A DNA stretch of 30,476 bases, taken from NCBI GenBank assembly GCA_035492055.1, contig DATJJR010000058.1, positions 1 to 30,476 on the forward strand, given 5' to 3'. A program made the position numbers and the translations under genes. The stretch is from Ga0074130 sp035492055. GTDB lineage: Bacteria; Pseudomonadota; Gammaproteobacteria; Burkholderiales; Rhodocyclaceae. Under the pieces are notes generated by a model. That model did not search any database, was not told the origin of the DNA, and worked only from the letters and a program-made list of their open reading frames with translations. How positions within the stretch are numbered: the stretch's first letter is position 1; the number at the start of each line of letters is the position of its first letter. Of this stretch, positions 16,118 through 25,943 are shown piece after piece.

Positions 16118-17056
16118 ATGAGCAGCGAAGATATCTTCACCGACGAGGACAACGAGGACGCGCTGGAAAAACCTCAGGCTGAAGTGGAAGCCGAGTTCAA
16201 TCCCGCAACCGAGTTCCTCAATGACGTCACGCAGCTGTATCTCAATGAGATCGGCGCAAACTCACTGCTCAAGGCTGATGAGGAGCTGGCACTGGCACGG
16301 CGCAACCGTGCTGGCGAATTTGCGGCGCGCCAGCGCATGATCGAAAGCAATCTGCGCCTCGTTGTCAGCATTGCCAAGCGCTACCTCAATCGCGGCTTGC
16401 CACTGGATGACTTGATCGAGGAAGGCAACCTCGGCCTGATTCATGCGCTGGAAAAATTCGACCCGGAGCGCGGTTTCCGCTTCTCGACCTATGCAACGTG
16501 GTGGATTCGCCAGAATATCGAGCGCGCCATCATGAACCAGTCGCGCACCATTCGTTTGCCGGTGCATGTCATCAAGGAACTCAACCATGTGCTGAGGACC
16601 TTGCGGCACCTTGAGACCAGCGGCGAGCAACCGCCACATCAGGGGTCGCATATTGAAGAGGTGGCGCGCATTCTGGACAAGCCGGTCGAGGAAGTCCGCC
16701 ACATACTTGCGCTGAACGAGCGCGCTGCTTCGCTTGATACGCCGCTGGATATTGATTCGGATCTCTCAGTCGGCGATGCGATTGCCGATGAAGATGCCGA
16801 AGATCCCGAGTTGCATCTTGAGCATGCCGAAATGGAAGCACGCGTTGCGCAGTGGGTTGATCAATTGACCGAGCGCCAGCGCAGCGTGGTCGAGCGTCGC
16901 TACGGGTTGAATGGTCACGAAGTAGTGACACTGGAAGCATTGGCCGAAGAGCTTGGCTTGACGCGCGAGCGTGTACGACAAATTCAGCTGGAAGCCATCG
17001 CCCACCTGCGCCGGCAGATGGCACGTGACGGCGTTGGCAAAGATGCATTGCTTTGA
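16118..17056 (+). CDS. rpoS: RNA polymerase sigma factor RpoS (sigma-38)
   Basis: The stationary-phase and general-stress sigma factor, 312 residues (E. coli 330). Region 1.2 includes TQLYLNEIGANSLLKADEE. Regions 2.1-2.4 include NLRLVVSIAKRYLNRGLPL, DLIEEGNLGLIHALEKFD and FSTYATWWIRQNIERAI. Region 3 follows, and region 4.2 carries the helix-turn-helix LTRERVRQIQLEAIAHLRR. The acidic N-terminus is typical. It lies 36 bases after nlpD with a weak purine-rich GAGGGC before the ATG. RpoS controls starvation survival, consistent with surE and pcm upstream. Confidence 0.97.
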   Translation: MSSEDIFTDEDNEDALEKPQAEVEAEFNPATEFLNDVTQLYLNEIGANSLLKADEELALARRNRAGEFAARQRMIESNLRLVVSIAKRYLNRGLPLDDLIEEGNLGLIHALEKFDPERGFRFSTYATWWIRQNIERAIMNQSRTIRLPVHVIKELNHVLRTLRHLETSGEQPPHQGSHIEEVARILDKPVEEVRHILALNERAASLDTPLDIDSDLSVGDAIADEDAEDPELHLEHAEMEARVAQWVDQLTERQRSVVERRYGLNGHEVVTLEALAEELGLTRERVRQIQLEAIAHLRRQMARDGVGKDALL

Positions 17057-17113
17057 AGATGGTTTTCCGGTGATGAAATTTCCAAAGTTATTTTGAATTG
17101 CCGGAGTGAATGC

Positions 17114-17764
17114 ATGTCCCGTACACAATGTCTTTCCCTGGCTTTGGGATTGCTGATTGCCTGTTTGGTTGTATCCGGTCTCAAGCCTTATGACCGCGCC
17201 ACCTGGCTGATGGAAATTTTCCCCATCCTTATCGTTGTTCCGATCATGGCGGCGACCTATGGCCGTTTTCCGCTGACGTCGCTTTTGTATGTCCTGATCT
17301 TCATGCATGCGCTCGTGCTGATGGTGGGTGGTGTCTATACTTATGCACGCGTGCCGTTGGGTTTTGAGATTGCGGATGCGTTTGGTTGGCACCGGAATCC
17401 GTACGACAAGATCGGGCATTTTTTCCAGGGGTTCGTCCCGGCGCTGGCGGCGCGTGAAATCCTGATGCGTGGCGGCTATGTGCGCGGTCGCAAGATGCTG
17501 GCATTTGTCGTTGTATGTATCGCGTTGGCAATCAGCGCAACCTATGAATTGATCGAATGGGGCGCTGCCGTTTCACTCGGGCAGGGCGCAGACGATTTTC
17601 TCGGTACGCAGGGCGATCCGTGGGATACACAGTCCGACATGTTTTCGGCGCTCATTGGTGCCATTGCTGCCCTGTCTCTACTGTCCGGTATTCATGATCG
17701 ACAGATACAGCGTTTGCGTTCGATGTCGCCCGAGCGAACAATGACCTCTACTGTGGCCGAGTGA
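17114..17764 (+). CDS. DUF2238 (YjdF-like) inner-membrane protein
   Basis: A 216-residue integral membrane protein of the DUF2238/YjdF family, function unknown. It has about six hydrophobic helices. The conserved segment HRNPYDKIGHFFQGFVPAL and the later ATYELIEWGAA plus GTQGDPWDTQSDM are family hallmarks rich in polar residues. The frame could start at a TTG at 17093, but the ATG at 17114 has GGAG seven bases upstream. It follows rpoS by 57 bases on the same strand without a visible terminator, so read-through from the rpoS transcript is likely. It converges with mltB, with only 26 bases between stops. Confidence 0.88.
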   Translation: MSRTQCLSLALGLLIACLVVSGLKPYDRATWLMEIFPILIVVPIMAATYGRFPLTSLLYVLIFMHALVLMVGGVYTYARVPLGFEIADAFGWHRNPYDKIGHFFQGFVPALAAREILMRGGYVRGRKMLAFVVVCIALAISATYELIEWGAAVSLGQGADDFLGTQGDPWDTQSDMFSALIGAIAALSLLSGIHDRQIQRLRSMSPERTMTSTVAE

Positions 17765-17790
17765 CCGGGCTGCGAGCTATTCCGCTGTCC

Positions 17791-18804
17791 CTACAATCTG
17801 ACTTCATGTTTTTCCTTTAAGGCACGCGCCAGATCGCATACTGCCGTTGCATAGAAGCTTGAACGGTTGTAACGACTGATGACATAGAAGTTCTGATAGC
17901 CGAGGCGATATTCCGTAGGCTGGCCCGGCGTGACGAGGTCAATCAGTGCAGCGTCTTCCTGGGGGGCGTTAGGGCTGATGACACCGGTCATGTTTTTCGG
18001 CATCAGTTGCGGCTTGAGCCCGAGTGCGATCAGTGGCGCCGCATCGGCGTCGCTGATCTGTGCTGATGCAATGATCGGCCCGCCCTTGACCCAGCCATGC
18101 TGCGCAAGAAAATTGGCGACGCTACCGATGGCATCGATGGGCGTGGCGACGTCGACATCACCGTTACCGTCGAAATCGACCGCGTATTTGCGAATACTGC
18201 CAGGCAGGAATTGCGGCAGGCCGAGCGCACCAGCGAAAGAGCCTGTGTAGTCGCGCGGATTGCGGCCTTCGTCGCGGGCGAGCAGCAGCAGCTCTTCGAG
18301 TTGCTGGCGGAATAAATCAGCACGTGGCGGGTAGTCGAAAGCGAGTGTGGTCAGGGCCGAAAAAGTCTCGAAGTTGCCCATGTTGCGGCCATAAATGGTT
18401 TCGACACCAATGATGGCGACGATGATTTCCTCCGGCACGCCGTACTGGTCGCTGGCGCGCTTCACAACATCGGCGTACTGATTCCAGAAGGCCAGTCCGG
18501 CGGCGATACGCTTGGGTTCGACAAAACGCCCGCGATAGGTTTGCCACGATTTGATGGCCGGATTTACCGGCGGCAGAATCGCCTTGATGACCGCCGGCTT
18601 GAACTCGGCCTGATCGAACAGTAGTGTCAACCAGGCTTGCGGGAAGTCATCTTTCTTGGCAATGTCAGCGATGAAGGTCTGGACGTCATCGCGCTGGCTA
18701 TAGGCGCGCCCTTGTGCATCCAGGCTGAAAGCGGATTGCGAGAGGCAGAAGGCAAGTGAAAACAGTGCAATGGATTTGGCGTATGTCGTCGTGTAGCGTG
18801 TCAT
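17791..18804 (-). CDS. mltB: Lytic murein transglycosylase B
   Basis: MltB cleaves the beta-1,4 bond between MurNAc and GlcNAc in peptidoglycan, forming 1,6-anhydro ends. The 337-residue protein has a signal peptide (about 1-27). The Cys in LAFCLS does not form a good lipobox, so it is probably soluble in the periplasm rather than a lipoprotein. The catalytic Glu135 lies in GVETIYGRN. The core continues with AGALGLPQFLPGS and an EF-hand-like loop DFDGNGDVDV at about 210-219, as in Slt35. Its start overlaps the tgpA stop by four bases (18801-18804), making it the last gene of the moxR-DUF58-tgpA operon. Confidence 0.93.
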   Translation of the reverse strand: MTRYTTTYAKSIALFSLAFCLSQSAFSLDAQGRAYSQRDDVQTFIADIAKKDDFPQAWLTLLFDQAEFKPAVIKAILPPVNPAIKSWQTYRGRFVEPKRIAAGLAFWNQYADVVKRASDQYGVPEEIIVAIIGVETIYGRNMGNFETFSALTTLAFDYPPRADLFRQQLEELLLLARDEGRNPRDYTGSFAGALGLPQFLPGSIRKYAVDFDGNGDVDVATPIDAIGSVANFLAQHGWVKGGPIIASAQISDADAAPLIALGLKPQLMPKNMTGVISPNAPQEDAALIDLVTPGQPTEYRLGYQNFYVISRYNRSSFYATAVCDLARALKEKHEVRL

Positions 18805-20756
18805 GGCAGGCGGCTGATCAGGTCGCGCAGCATCCTGATTTGCTGCGGCGTGTTGTTGTTCGCATAGCGTAACGCGATGTAGTTATCGGCGATGGCGTGA
18901 ATTGCCGCGGCATGCTGCGGTAATTGTGCGGCGGCGTGTTCTGCATAGGCCTGAGGTCCCATCCAGATGGGCGCATCGACCCCGAGTTTTTTCAGGCGGC
19001 GTTGAGCGCGATGCCACAGATTTTGTGCCGCATCGATTTGCCGGCGTGGGCGCATGACGAAGGCCAGCAGGATGGCGATCATCACGCCGCATAATGCGGC
19101 AAGCCAGATGACCATGGTGTTCCAATCCGGATCACGCATGCCGAGCCCGGCCAGTACGTCGCGCTGGCGTTGCGGGTTGAAGCCCAATACGGCCTGGTTC
19201 CACAGATTGGTGGCTGCATCGAGGCGATAGCGCAAGTCGCGCAGCCAGATGTTGTCGCGACGCGCAAACAGCGGTGCTTCGCTGTCGCCGACGGCGCGCT
19301 CCAGTCCTCCAGCGATACGCCCCGGCACGCTGTCGGCGGTCGGATCGGTACGTACCCAGCCGCGGCCGTTGAGCCACGCCTCAACCCAGACATGCGCATC
19401 GTATTGATGGACGGTGAAATAGCCGTCCACGGGATTGAGTTCCCCGCCTTGATAACCACCGACGAGTCGTGCTGGAACACCCGCAGCGCGTAGCGCGAAA
19501 GCGAAGGCCGAAGCAAAATGCTCGCAGAAGCCGCGTTTTTCGTCGAAGAGAAACGTGTCGATCGCGTTTTCGTTCATCGGTGGCGGGTTCAGCGTGTAGC
19601 TCAACTGCTGCTTCTGGAAGAAAGCTTCGGCCGCTTGCAGGATGTCGGCATCATTTGTGTAGCGCTGCTTCCATTCAGCCGCCAGTGCGCGCGTACGCGG
19701 GTTACCGTTGTCTGGCAGACGCAATGCGGCGGCAAGCCGCTGCGGGCTTTCCTGTGCACCGGTTTGCAGCGACAGATGGGAGCGCATGTCGTAGCGCAGT
19801 CTTGCGCGGACGGGCTGGCTGGCGAGGATGACGCCGTCGGCGTTGGCTTTTGCATCCGGCGGAATCTGTATCGGCGTGTCGAGCGTTGGTAGCCAGCGCT
19901 GGTTGTTGGCTTCGAGCGTGACCGCGTAATCGATGCCCACGTTATTGACGAAGCCATCGGTCGGATAGGGTAATGCGGTGCGCTCTGGCAATGGTCGATA
20001 GGCCCAGCGCGCGCCGTCGTAATTGCTCAGCGTCAGTGTTCGCCAATACTGTTCTTCCGGCGGCGGAATGTCGCCCTTGAATTGCACACGGAAAGCGATG
20101 GCGTCGGATTGCGCGAGACGGCTGATCGAGCCTGGCGTAATGGTGTCGGAGAGTCCGGTCGATTGGATCGTGGCGTCCTGCGGCATGCCCCAGAGCGGCC
20201 CCTGCACGCGTGGGAAAAGCAGGAACAATACAAGCATGAATGGCAGCGCCTGCAGAAGCAGCGAAGCACTGGTACGCAAGATTTTTCGTATCGGTCGCAT
20301 TGGGCCGGATTGCAATGCGATCAGCGTACCGATGGTGACGATGAGCGCGATGAGCGATGCGAATGCAGCAGGGATGCGCTGATCGAAAAAAAAGCCCGCC
20401 AGCAGCAGGAAAAAGGACAACAAGACCACGGTCATGCCATCGCGCTGGCTGCGCATTTCGAGCAACTTCAACGAGAGAAAAATTGCCAGTAATGCCAAGC
20501 CTGGATCACGACCAAACAAGCGGTGGTATTGCCAGTGAACGCCGGCGCATGCGGCAACGGCAAATATCGCCAGCAGCCAGCGTGAAGGCAAACGTGCGCC
20601 ACGTCGAACCCGCCATGCGTGCCATACCAAGCCGGCGAGGGCGGCCGCGATCAGCCAACCGGGCAACCAGGGCAATAAAGGCAACAATGCGGTCATGGCC
20701 GCGGCGAACAGCCACCCATGCTGAGTAAGCGTCAGTGCCGAGCCCGATTTATTCAT
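18801..20756 (-). CDS. tgpA: TgpA-type membrane transglutaminase-like protein (DUF3488)
   Basis: A 651-residue inner-membrane protein with a periplasmic transglutaminase-like domain. Residues about 10-185 carry a cluster of transmembrane helices (DUF3488). A periplasmic region follows with the papain-like triad Cys411 (EKRGFCEHFASAF), His455 (YDAHVWVEAW) and Asp471 (RTDPTA). A helix at about 549-567 precedes a cytoplasmic DUF4129-like tail. P. aeruginosa TgpA is reported as important for viability, but its substrate is unsettled. It starts eight bases before the stop of the DUF58 gene, and its own stop overlaps mltB. Translational coupling suggests one envelope function for the four genes. 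Confidence 0.9.
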   Translation of the reverse strand: MNKSGSALTLTQHGWLFAAAMTALLPLLPWLPGWLIAAALAGLVWHAWRVRRGARLPSRWLLAIFAVAACAGVHWQYHRLFGRDPGLALLAIFLSLKLLEMRSQRDGMTVVLLSFFLLLAGFFFDQRIPAAFASLIALIVTIGTLIALQSGPMRPIRKILRTSASLLLQALPFMLVLFLLFPRVQGPLWGMPQDATIQSTGLSDTITPGSISRLAQSDAIAFRVQFKGDIPPPEEQYWRTLTLSNYDGARWAYRPLPERTALPYPTDGFVNNVGIDYAVTLEANNQRWLPTLDTPIQIPPDAKANADGVILASQPVRARLRYDMRSHLSLQTGAQESPQRLAAALRLPDNGNPRTRALAAEWKQRYTNDADILQAAEAFFQKQQLSYTLNPPPMNENAIDTFLFDEKRGFCEHFASAFAFALRAAGVPARLVGGYQGGELNPVDGYFTVHQYDAHVWVEAWLNGRGWVRTDPTADSVPGRIAGGLERAVGDSEAPLFARRDNIWLRDLRYRLDAATNLWNQAVLGFNPQRQRDVLAGLGMRDPDWNTMVIWLAALCGVMIAILLAFVMRPRRQIDAAQNLWHRAQRRLKKLGVDAPIWMGPQAYAEHAAAQLPQHAAAIHAIADNYIALRYANNNTPQQIRMLRDLISRLP

Positions 20757-21680
20757 GCAAGGCCAAGGCTTTCAGGCAGGCATGCAGATGCGCAGCGTCG
20801 CTGGCGGGGGCGATTTCGGTGCTGCCGAGACGCAAGCCGAAGCTGTGTCCGGCCGCATGCGCATCGAGCGACCAGCGCGTCAACACGGCAAGTTTTTCAT
20901 CCACCGTTGTGCCTTGGGCGCGGGCGATGTCGAACCACAGCACATCGCCATGTTCGGCCGCGAATTGCTTCGACAGCAGGCCGCCGTCCAGTCGTGCCGA
21001 GGCTTTCCAGGCAACGTGCTGCAGCAAGTCGCTGGTGCGATGCGGACGCAAGCCGAAAAAGTCTTCCGGATCATTGTGCATGCGACGACCGGTGCCTTCA
21101 CCCAACGGTAATAGTGATGGCATATCAGCCGGCGCGGGGTACACAAGACAATGCGTATTGAAGCGCGCATAACTCCATGCCCTGATAAGGCCGAGCGGCC
21201 ATGTTGTTGCAATGGTCAGGCGTGGCATGGCTTGCCAACCGCGCTGTGCAGCACGCATGGAGATATTGACCGTCGCGTTGTCGCCGAGATCGACGTGGGT
21301 GCCTTCGCCTGCATCGAAGGCTAAATACACTGCGGGGCGTGGACGCTCTGTGCCGAGTGTTACGCTGAATTGGATGTGCCTGCCGGCGAAGCCAGACGTC
21401 GCTGATGCCGGGCTGAGGCGCAGGCCGGAAAGGTTCCGGAATGCATGCACGATGGCCACGATGCCAAGTCCGGCCAGCAGAAAGGTTAATGCGTAGCCGA
21501 GGCTGAGGTTGTAGTTGATGCTGGCGACGAGTAGCACGATCAGCGTTGCGGCATAGGCAAGGCCGGCCTTGGTCGGCAATACGTAGATGCGGCGTTGCGT
21601 GAGTATGAGCGGCGGCGTGTCTGCGGTACGTTGCCGCAGCCACCATAAACCCCATGAACGCCATTGCCGCAGCGAAAGCT

Positions 21681-21684
<4 letters not shown>
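20749..21684 (-). CDS. DUF58 domain protein
   Basis: 311 residues with two hydrophobic helices at about 40-80 and a DUF58 domain in the C-terminal half. The signature lies around EDFFGLRPHRTSDLLQHVAWKASAR. DUF58 proteins often accompany MoxR ATPases and resemble von Willebrand A folds, though no complete metal site is evident. The operon places it between moxR (four-base overlap at 21681-21684) and tgpA (eight-base overlap). It is probably a membrane-anchored partner of the MoxR ATPase. The biochemical role is unknown. Confidence 0.88.
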
Positions 21685-22622
<938 letters not shown>

Positions 22623-22671
22623 GGTCGGAAATGGGCGTGAAATTAGGAAAGTAGACAGAAATAAGCAGCAG

Positions 22672-22698
22672 AAAAACAAGGACAAAAACAAAAACAAG
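22672..22698 (+). other. A-rich triplet tract in the moxR/HDAC divergent gap
   Basis: Mostly AAC, AAG and AAA triplets in register on the plus strand, with matching T-rich sequence on the minus strand just upstream of moxR. If transcribed on plus it would fit an Hfq distal-face (ARN) site; if transcribed on minus it gives a U-rich moxR leader. Neither is shown. Confidence 0.3.
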
Positions 22699-22748
22699 CG
22701 CTGGAAAAAGACACTGCTGCCTGACGGCGAAAATGCGGCGGTTTCGGC

Positions 22749-22754
22749 GATAAT
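22749..22754 (+). promoter_or_regulatory. Possible -10 element of the HDAC-family gene
   Basis: GATAAT followed by GGCAA, 70 bases before the ATG at 22825. It resembles the elements upstream of rlmJ and rlmD, but no -35 hexamer is convincing. Confidence 0.25.
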
Positions 22755-22824
22755 GGCAACTTTGCCACAAATCCCTGCATTCCCTTTTGGCGGTTGCAGG
22801 CCTTGGAGCAGTGCAGCACACGAT

Positions 22825-23769
22825 ATGAGCAACGCCACCGCTTTCATCTCTCATCCAGATTTCTGGAAGCACGATCCGGGTACTTATCATCCGGAGCGTG
22901 CGGCGCGCATGGATGCGATCAATGACCGCTTTGTGACGGTCGGTCTGTTCGATCATCTCGATCAATACGAAGCCCCGCTGGCAAGCGATACCGAATTGCT
23001 GCGCGTGCATCCCGAGGAATACATCCAGCGTGTGCGCCAAGCATCTGACGAAGCGCAACATCAGGGCCGCACTGTCTATCTCGATCCCGACACGGCCATG
23101 AGTCCGGCGTCGCTACCGGCGATTCTGCGTGCTGCCGGCGCGGGTGTATATGCGACCGATCTGGTCATGGAAGGCAAGGCGAAAAACGTATTTTGTTCCG
23201 TGCGTCCGTGTGGTCACCACGCCGAGAGCGATCGCGCGATGGGCTTTTGCTTCTTCAACAATATTGCCGTTGCTGCTGCCTATGCCGTCGAGCACTGGGC
23301 GCTGGAGCGCGTGGCCGTCATCGATTTCGACGTGCATCATGGCAACGGGACTGAAGAAATGCTGTCTGACCGGTCCGAGTACCTGATGTGCAGCATCTTC
23401 CAGCACCCTTTCTATCCAGGCTCGGGTACGCAAAATCCGGCTGAAAACATGATCAATGTGCCGCTGCCGCGCGGTTCGCGCGGCGATGCGCTGAAGAAGG
23501 CTGCGCTGGACGAATGGGTGCCGGCCCTGCGCAAGTTCAAGCCGGAAATGATCTTTATCTCCGCCGGCTTTGACGCCCACGTTGAAGACGACATGGCCGG
23601 CTTGGCTTTTGTAGAGTCCGACTACGCTTGGGTCACGAAATTGCTCAAGGATCTTGCTGACGAGCTGTGCAAAGGTCGCATCGTTTCCATGCTCGAAGGC
23701 GGTTATAGCCTGGGAGCTCTGGGTCGTAGCGCCGAAGCCCACGTTAAAGTGCTCGCCGGCCTGAATTAA
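22825..23769 (+). CDS. Histone deacetylase-family (class II-like) amidohydrolase
   Basis: 314 residues of the arginase/HDAC fold, a zinc enzyme that removes acetyl groups from lysine side chains, polyamines or related amides. Active-site features are His131-His132 in RPCGHHAE, zinc ligands Asp169 and His171 in VIDFDVHHGNGT, Asp250 in SAGFDAH, and Tyr294 in LEGGYS. Bacterial members act mostly on acetylpolyamines or unknown metabolites. The reading frame extends upstream to 22552, but the family N-terminus (HPDFWKHDPGTYHPERAAR) begins just after the ATG at 22825. It diverges from moxR and lies 73 bases before dapA on the same strand, so cotranscription is possible. Confidence 0.9.
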   Translation: MSNATAFISHPDFWKHDPGTYHPERAARMDAINDRFVTVGLFDHLDQYEAPLASDTELLRVHPEEYIQRVRQASDEAQHQGRTVYLDPDTAMSPASLPAILRAAGAGVYATDLVMEGKAKNVFCSVRPCGHHAESDRAMGFCFFNNIAVAAAYAVEHWALERVAVIDFDVHHGNGTEEMLSDRSEYLMCSIFQHPFYPGSGTQNPAENMINVPLPRGSRGDALKKAALDEWVPALRKFKPEMIFISAGFDAHVEDDMAGLAFVESDYAWVTKLLKDLADELCKGRIVSMLEGGYSLGALGRSAEAHVKVLAGLN

Positions 23770-23842
23770 CCGAAACCTGATTACAAACCCTTGCATCGAT
23801 ACCGCCACAACGCAATTCTCTTTTGACAGAATCACGCACATC

Positions 23843-24721
23843 ATGATTACCGGTTCGCTTCCCGCTATTCCCACTCCCATGCTTGATGACGGCAGCCTGG
23901 ATATTCCGGCGCTGAAGAAAATGCTCGACTGGCACGTCGAGCAAGGTACTGACGGTATTGTCGTCGTCGGTACCACGGGTGAGTCGCCGACAGTTGATTT
24001 CGACGAGCACTGCCTGCTCATCAAGACCACCGTTGACCATATCGCCGGCCGTATTCCGGTGATTGCCGGTACGGGTGCCAATTCGACCCCAGAGGCCATC
24101 GAACTCGCGCAATACGCCAAGGAAGCCGGCGTCGATGCGCATTTGTCGGTTGTTCCTTATTACAACAAGCCGACGCAGGAAGGCTTGTACCAACACTTCA
24201 AGGCAATTGCCGAGGCTGTTGATTTGCCGTTGATCCTTTACAACGTGCCGGGCCGTACCGTTGCCGACATGTCCAACGACACGGTGTTGCGCCTGGCGCA
24301 GATTCCGAATATCGTCGGCCTCAAGGACGCGACGGGCGATCTGACCCGTGGTGCTGATCTGATCAAGCGCGCGCCCAAGGACTTTGCCATCTACAGCGGC
24401 GACGATGCCACAGGCGTTGCGCTCGTGCTGCTCGGCGCACACGGCTGTATTTCGGTGACGGCAACGGTCGCACCGAAGCTGATGCACGAGATGGTGGCTG
24501 CTGCATTGGCCGGCGATCTGGTGACGGCACGTGAGCGTCACTTGACGCTGCTTGGCCTGCATCGCAATCTCTTTGTTGAGGCGAATCCGATTCCCGCCAA
24601 GTGGGCCGTGCAACAACTCGGCATTATTGGTGGCGGTATCCGTTTGCCGCTGACAACCTTGTCTCCGGAGTATCACGAGCGCGTGCGAATTGCCATGCGC
24701 GAAGCCGGTTTGAAGGTTTGA
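23843..24721 (+). CDS. dapA: 4-hydroxy-tetrahydrodipicolinate synthase
   Basis: DapA condenses pyruvate with aspartate semialdehyde in the first committed step to diaminopimelate and lysine. The 292-residue sequence aligns with E. coli numbering: Schiff-base Lys161 (VGLKDATGD), Tyr133 (ILYNVPGRT), Arg138, Thr44-Thr45 (GTTGESPT) and Tyr107 (VPYYNKP). The product feeds peptidoglycan synthesis. bamC follows 47 bases later, as commonly seen in proteobacteria, so the pair is probably cotranscribed. The stop codon lies inside a 13-base tandem repeat. Confidence 0.97.
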   Translation: MITGSLPAIPTPMLDDGSLDIPALKKMLDWHVEQGTDGIVVVGTTGESPTVDFDEHCLLIKTTVDHIAGRIPVIAGTGANSTPEAIELAQYAKEAGVDAHLSVVPYYNKPTQEGLYQHFKAIAEAVDLPLILYNVPGRTVADMSNDTVLRLAQIPNIVGLKDATGDLTRGADLIKRAPKDFAIYSGDDATGVALVLLGAHGCISVTATVAPKLMHEMVAAALAGDLVTARERHLTLLGLHRNLFVEANPIPAKWAVQQLGIIGGGIRLPLTTLSPEYHERVRIAMREAGLKV

Positions 24722-24740
24722 AAAATTGGTTTGAAAAATT
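24715..24740 (+). repeat. 13-base perfect tandem repeat across the dapA stop
   Basis: GGTTTGAAAAATT occurs twice back to back (24715-24727 and 24728-24740). The first copy contains the dapA stop TGA at 24719-24721. A further GGTTTGAA precedes it at 24707-24714, so the motif core is present three times. It probably arose by slippage, and it lengthens the dapA-bamC spacer by 13 bases. Confidence 0.85.
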
Positions 24741-24768
24741 CTGGTCTGACATCCTGGTTTTTACTCAC

Positions 24769-25902
24769 ATGAAACTGTCTCATTCCCTTGCGTGCGCATT
24801 GCTGTGTTCGGTTGCTGTTGGCGTTCTTGCCGGGTGCAGTCTCATGCCCGAATCGAAGAAGATTGAATACAAATCGGAAGGCAAGAAGATTCCGACCTTG
24901 GAGGTTCCGCCCGATTTGGTAACGCCGTCGGCCGACAATCGTTTTGACGTACCGGGTGCGGCCAATAAGCCAACGACTTATTCGCAGTACACCAACGACA
25001 AGAAGGCCGATGTTGCCAAGGGTGATACCTCCGTATTGCCGGATGTCGGCAATATGCGTATCGAGCGCGACGGTACCCAGCGCTGGTTGCTGGTGCCGGG
25101 CGTCCCGCCTGAAAAGCTGTGGGACAAGGTCAAGGAGTTCTGGCAGGAAAATGGCCTGGCGCTGGATGTTGAAGACCCCAATACTGGCGTCATGGAAACC
25201 CAGTGGGCGGAGAATCGCGCCAAGATTCCGCAGGACTTTATCCGTAACACGCTGGGCAAGTTGATCGACTCGATCTACTCCACGTCCGAGCGCGACAAGT
25301 ACCGTACGCGCCTGGAGCGTACGCCGGACGGTTCGACTGAGATTTACCTCAGCCAACGTGGCATGCAGGAAGTTTTCATCACCGAAAACAAGGACGATAC
25401 GCGCTGGGAACCGCGTCCGCCGGACCCTGATCTGGAAGCCGAAATGTTGCGTCGTTTGATGGTGCGCCTAGGCAGCACTGATGCACAAGCGAAGGCACAG
25501 CTTGCTGCCTCTGCTACGCAGACCGATACACGCGCCAGCTTCGATCGCAATACTGGCGTGTTGACAGTGAATGAGCCGTTCGATCGTTCGTGGCGTCGTA
25601 TTGGCCTGGCACTTGATCGCGTGAACTTCACGGTTGAAGATCGCGATCGCTCGCAAGGTATTTACTATGTACGCTATGTCGATCCGGATGCGGACGTAAA
25701 GAAGGGCGACACCGGCATTCTGTCCAAGCTGGCCTTCTGGAAGAGCAGCGACAAGGATATCGACAAGAACGTGCAGTACCGCATCTACGTCAAGGATATT
25801 GGCGACAACAGTACTGTGCAGGTGCTGACCCGTGAAGGCGGTGCTGCGCCGGTTGATACTTCGCGCAAGATCCTGAATCTGCTCTATGAGCAATTGAAGT
25901 AA
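24769..25902 (+). CDS. bamC: Outer-membrane assembly lipoprotein BamC
   Basis: BamC (NlpB) is a lipoprotein of the BAM complex that inserts beta-barrel proteins into the outer membrane. The 377-residue protein has a signal peptide ending in VLAGC (Cys23). A flexible segment follows (KIPTLEVPPDLVTPSADNRF), the conserved region that contacts BamD, then two helix-grip domains at about 100-215 and 255-375 (NRDxxR-like pattern WLLVPGVPPEKLW; later EPFDRSWRRIGLALDR). The frame is open back to 24601 within dapA, but only the ATG at 24769 gives a lipoprotein signal. The position directly after dapA matches many proteobacteria. Confidence 0.93.
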   Translation: MKLSHSLACALLCSVAVGVLAGCSLMPESKKIEYKSEGKKIPTLEVPPDLVTPSADNRFDVPGAANKPTTYSQYTNDKKADVAKGDTSVLPDVGNMRIERDGTQRWLLVPGVPPEKLWDKVKEFWQENGLALDVEDPNTGVMETQWAENRAKIPQDFIRNTLGKLIDSIYSTSERDKYRTRLERTPDGSTEIYLSQRGMQEVFITENKDDTRWEPRPPDPDLEAEMLRRLMVRLGSTDAQAKAQLAASATQTDTRASFDRNTGVLTVNEPFDRSWRRIGLALDRVNFTVEDRDRSQGIYYVRYVDPDADVKKGDTGILSKLAFWKSSDKDIDKNVQYRIYVKDIGDNSTVQVLTREGGAAPVDTSRKILNLLYEQLK

Positions 25903-25943
25903 GCGCTGAAGCAGGCTTCTTACGCCAAGTTTTTGCGTCAAGC

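Noticed and set aside
18720..18804. MltB as a lipoprotein because of the Cys in its signal region
   Set aside because: LAFC does not match the lipobox (Phe at the position before Cys), and an ordinary cleavage site follows.
23823..23828. TTGACA upstream of dapA as a -35 box
   Set aside because: A -10 at the proper distance would fall inside the dapA coding region and none is visible.
23113..24676. Long minus-strand ORFs opposite the HDAC-family gene and dapA
   Set aside because: They span two well-supported genes and their gap, and show no conserved motif.
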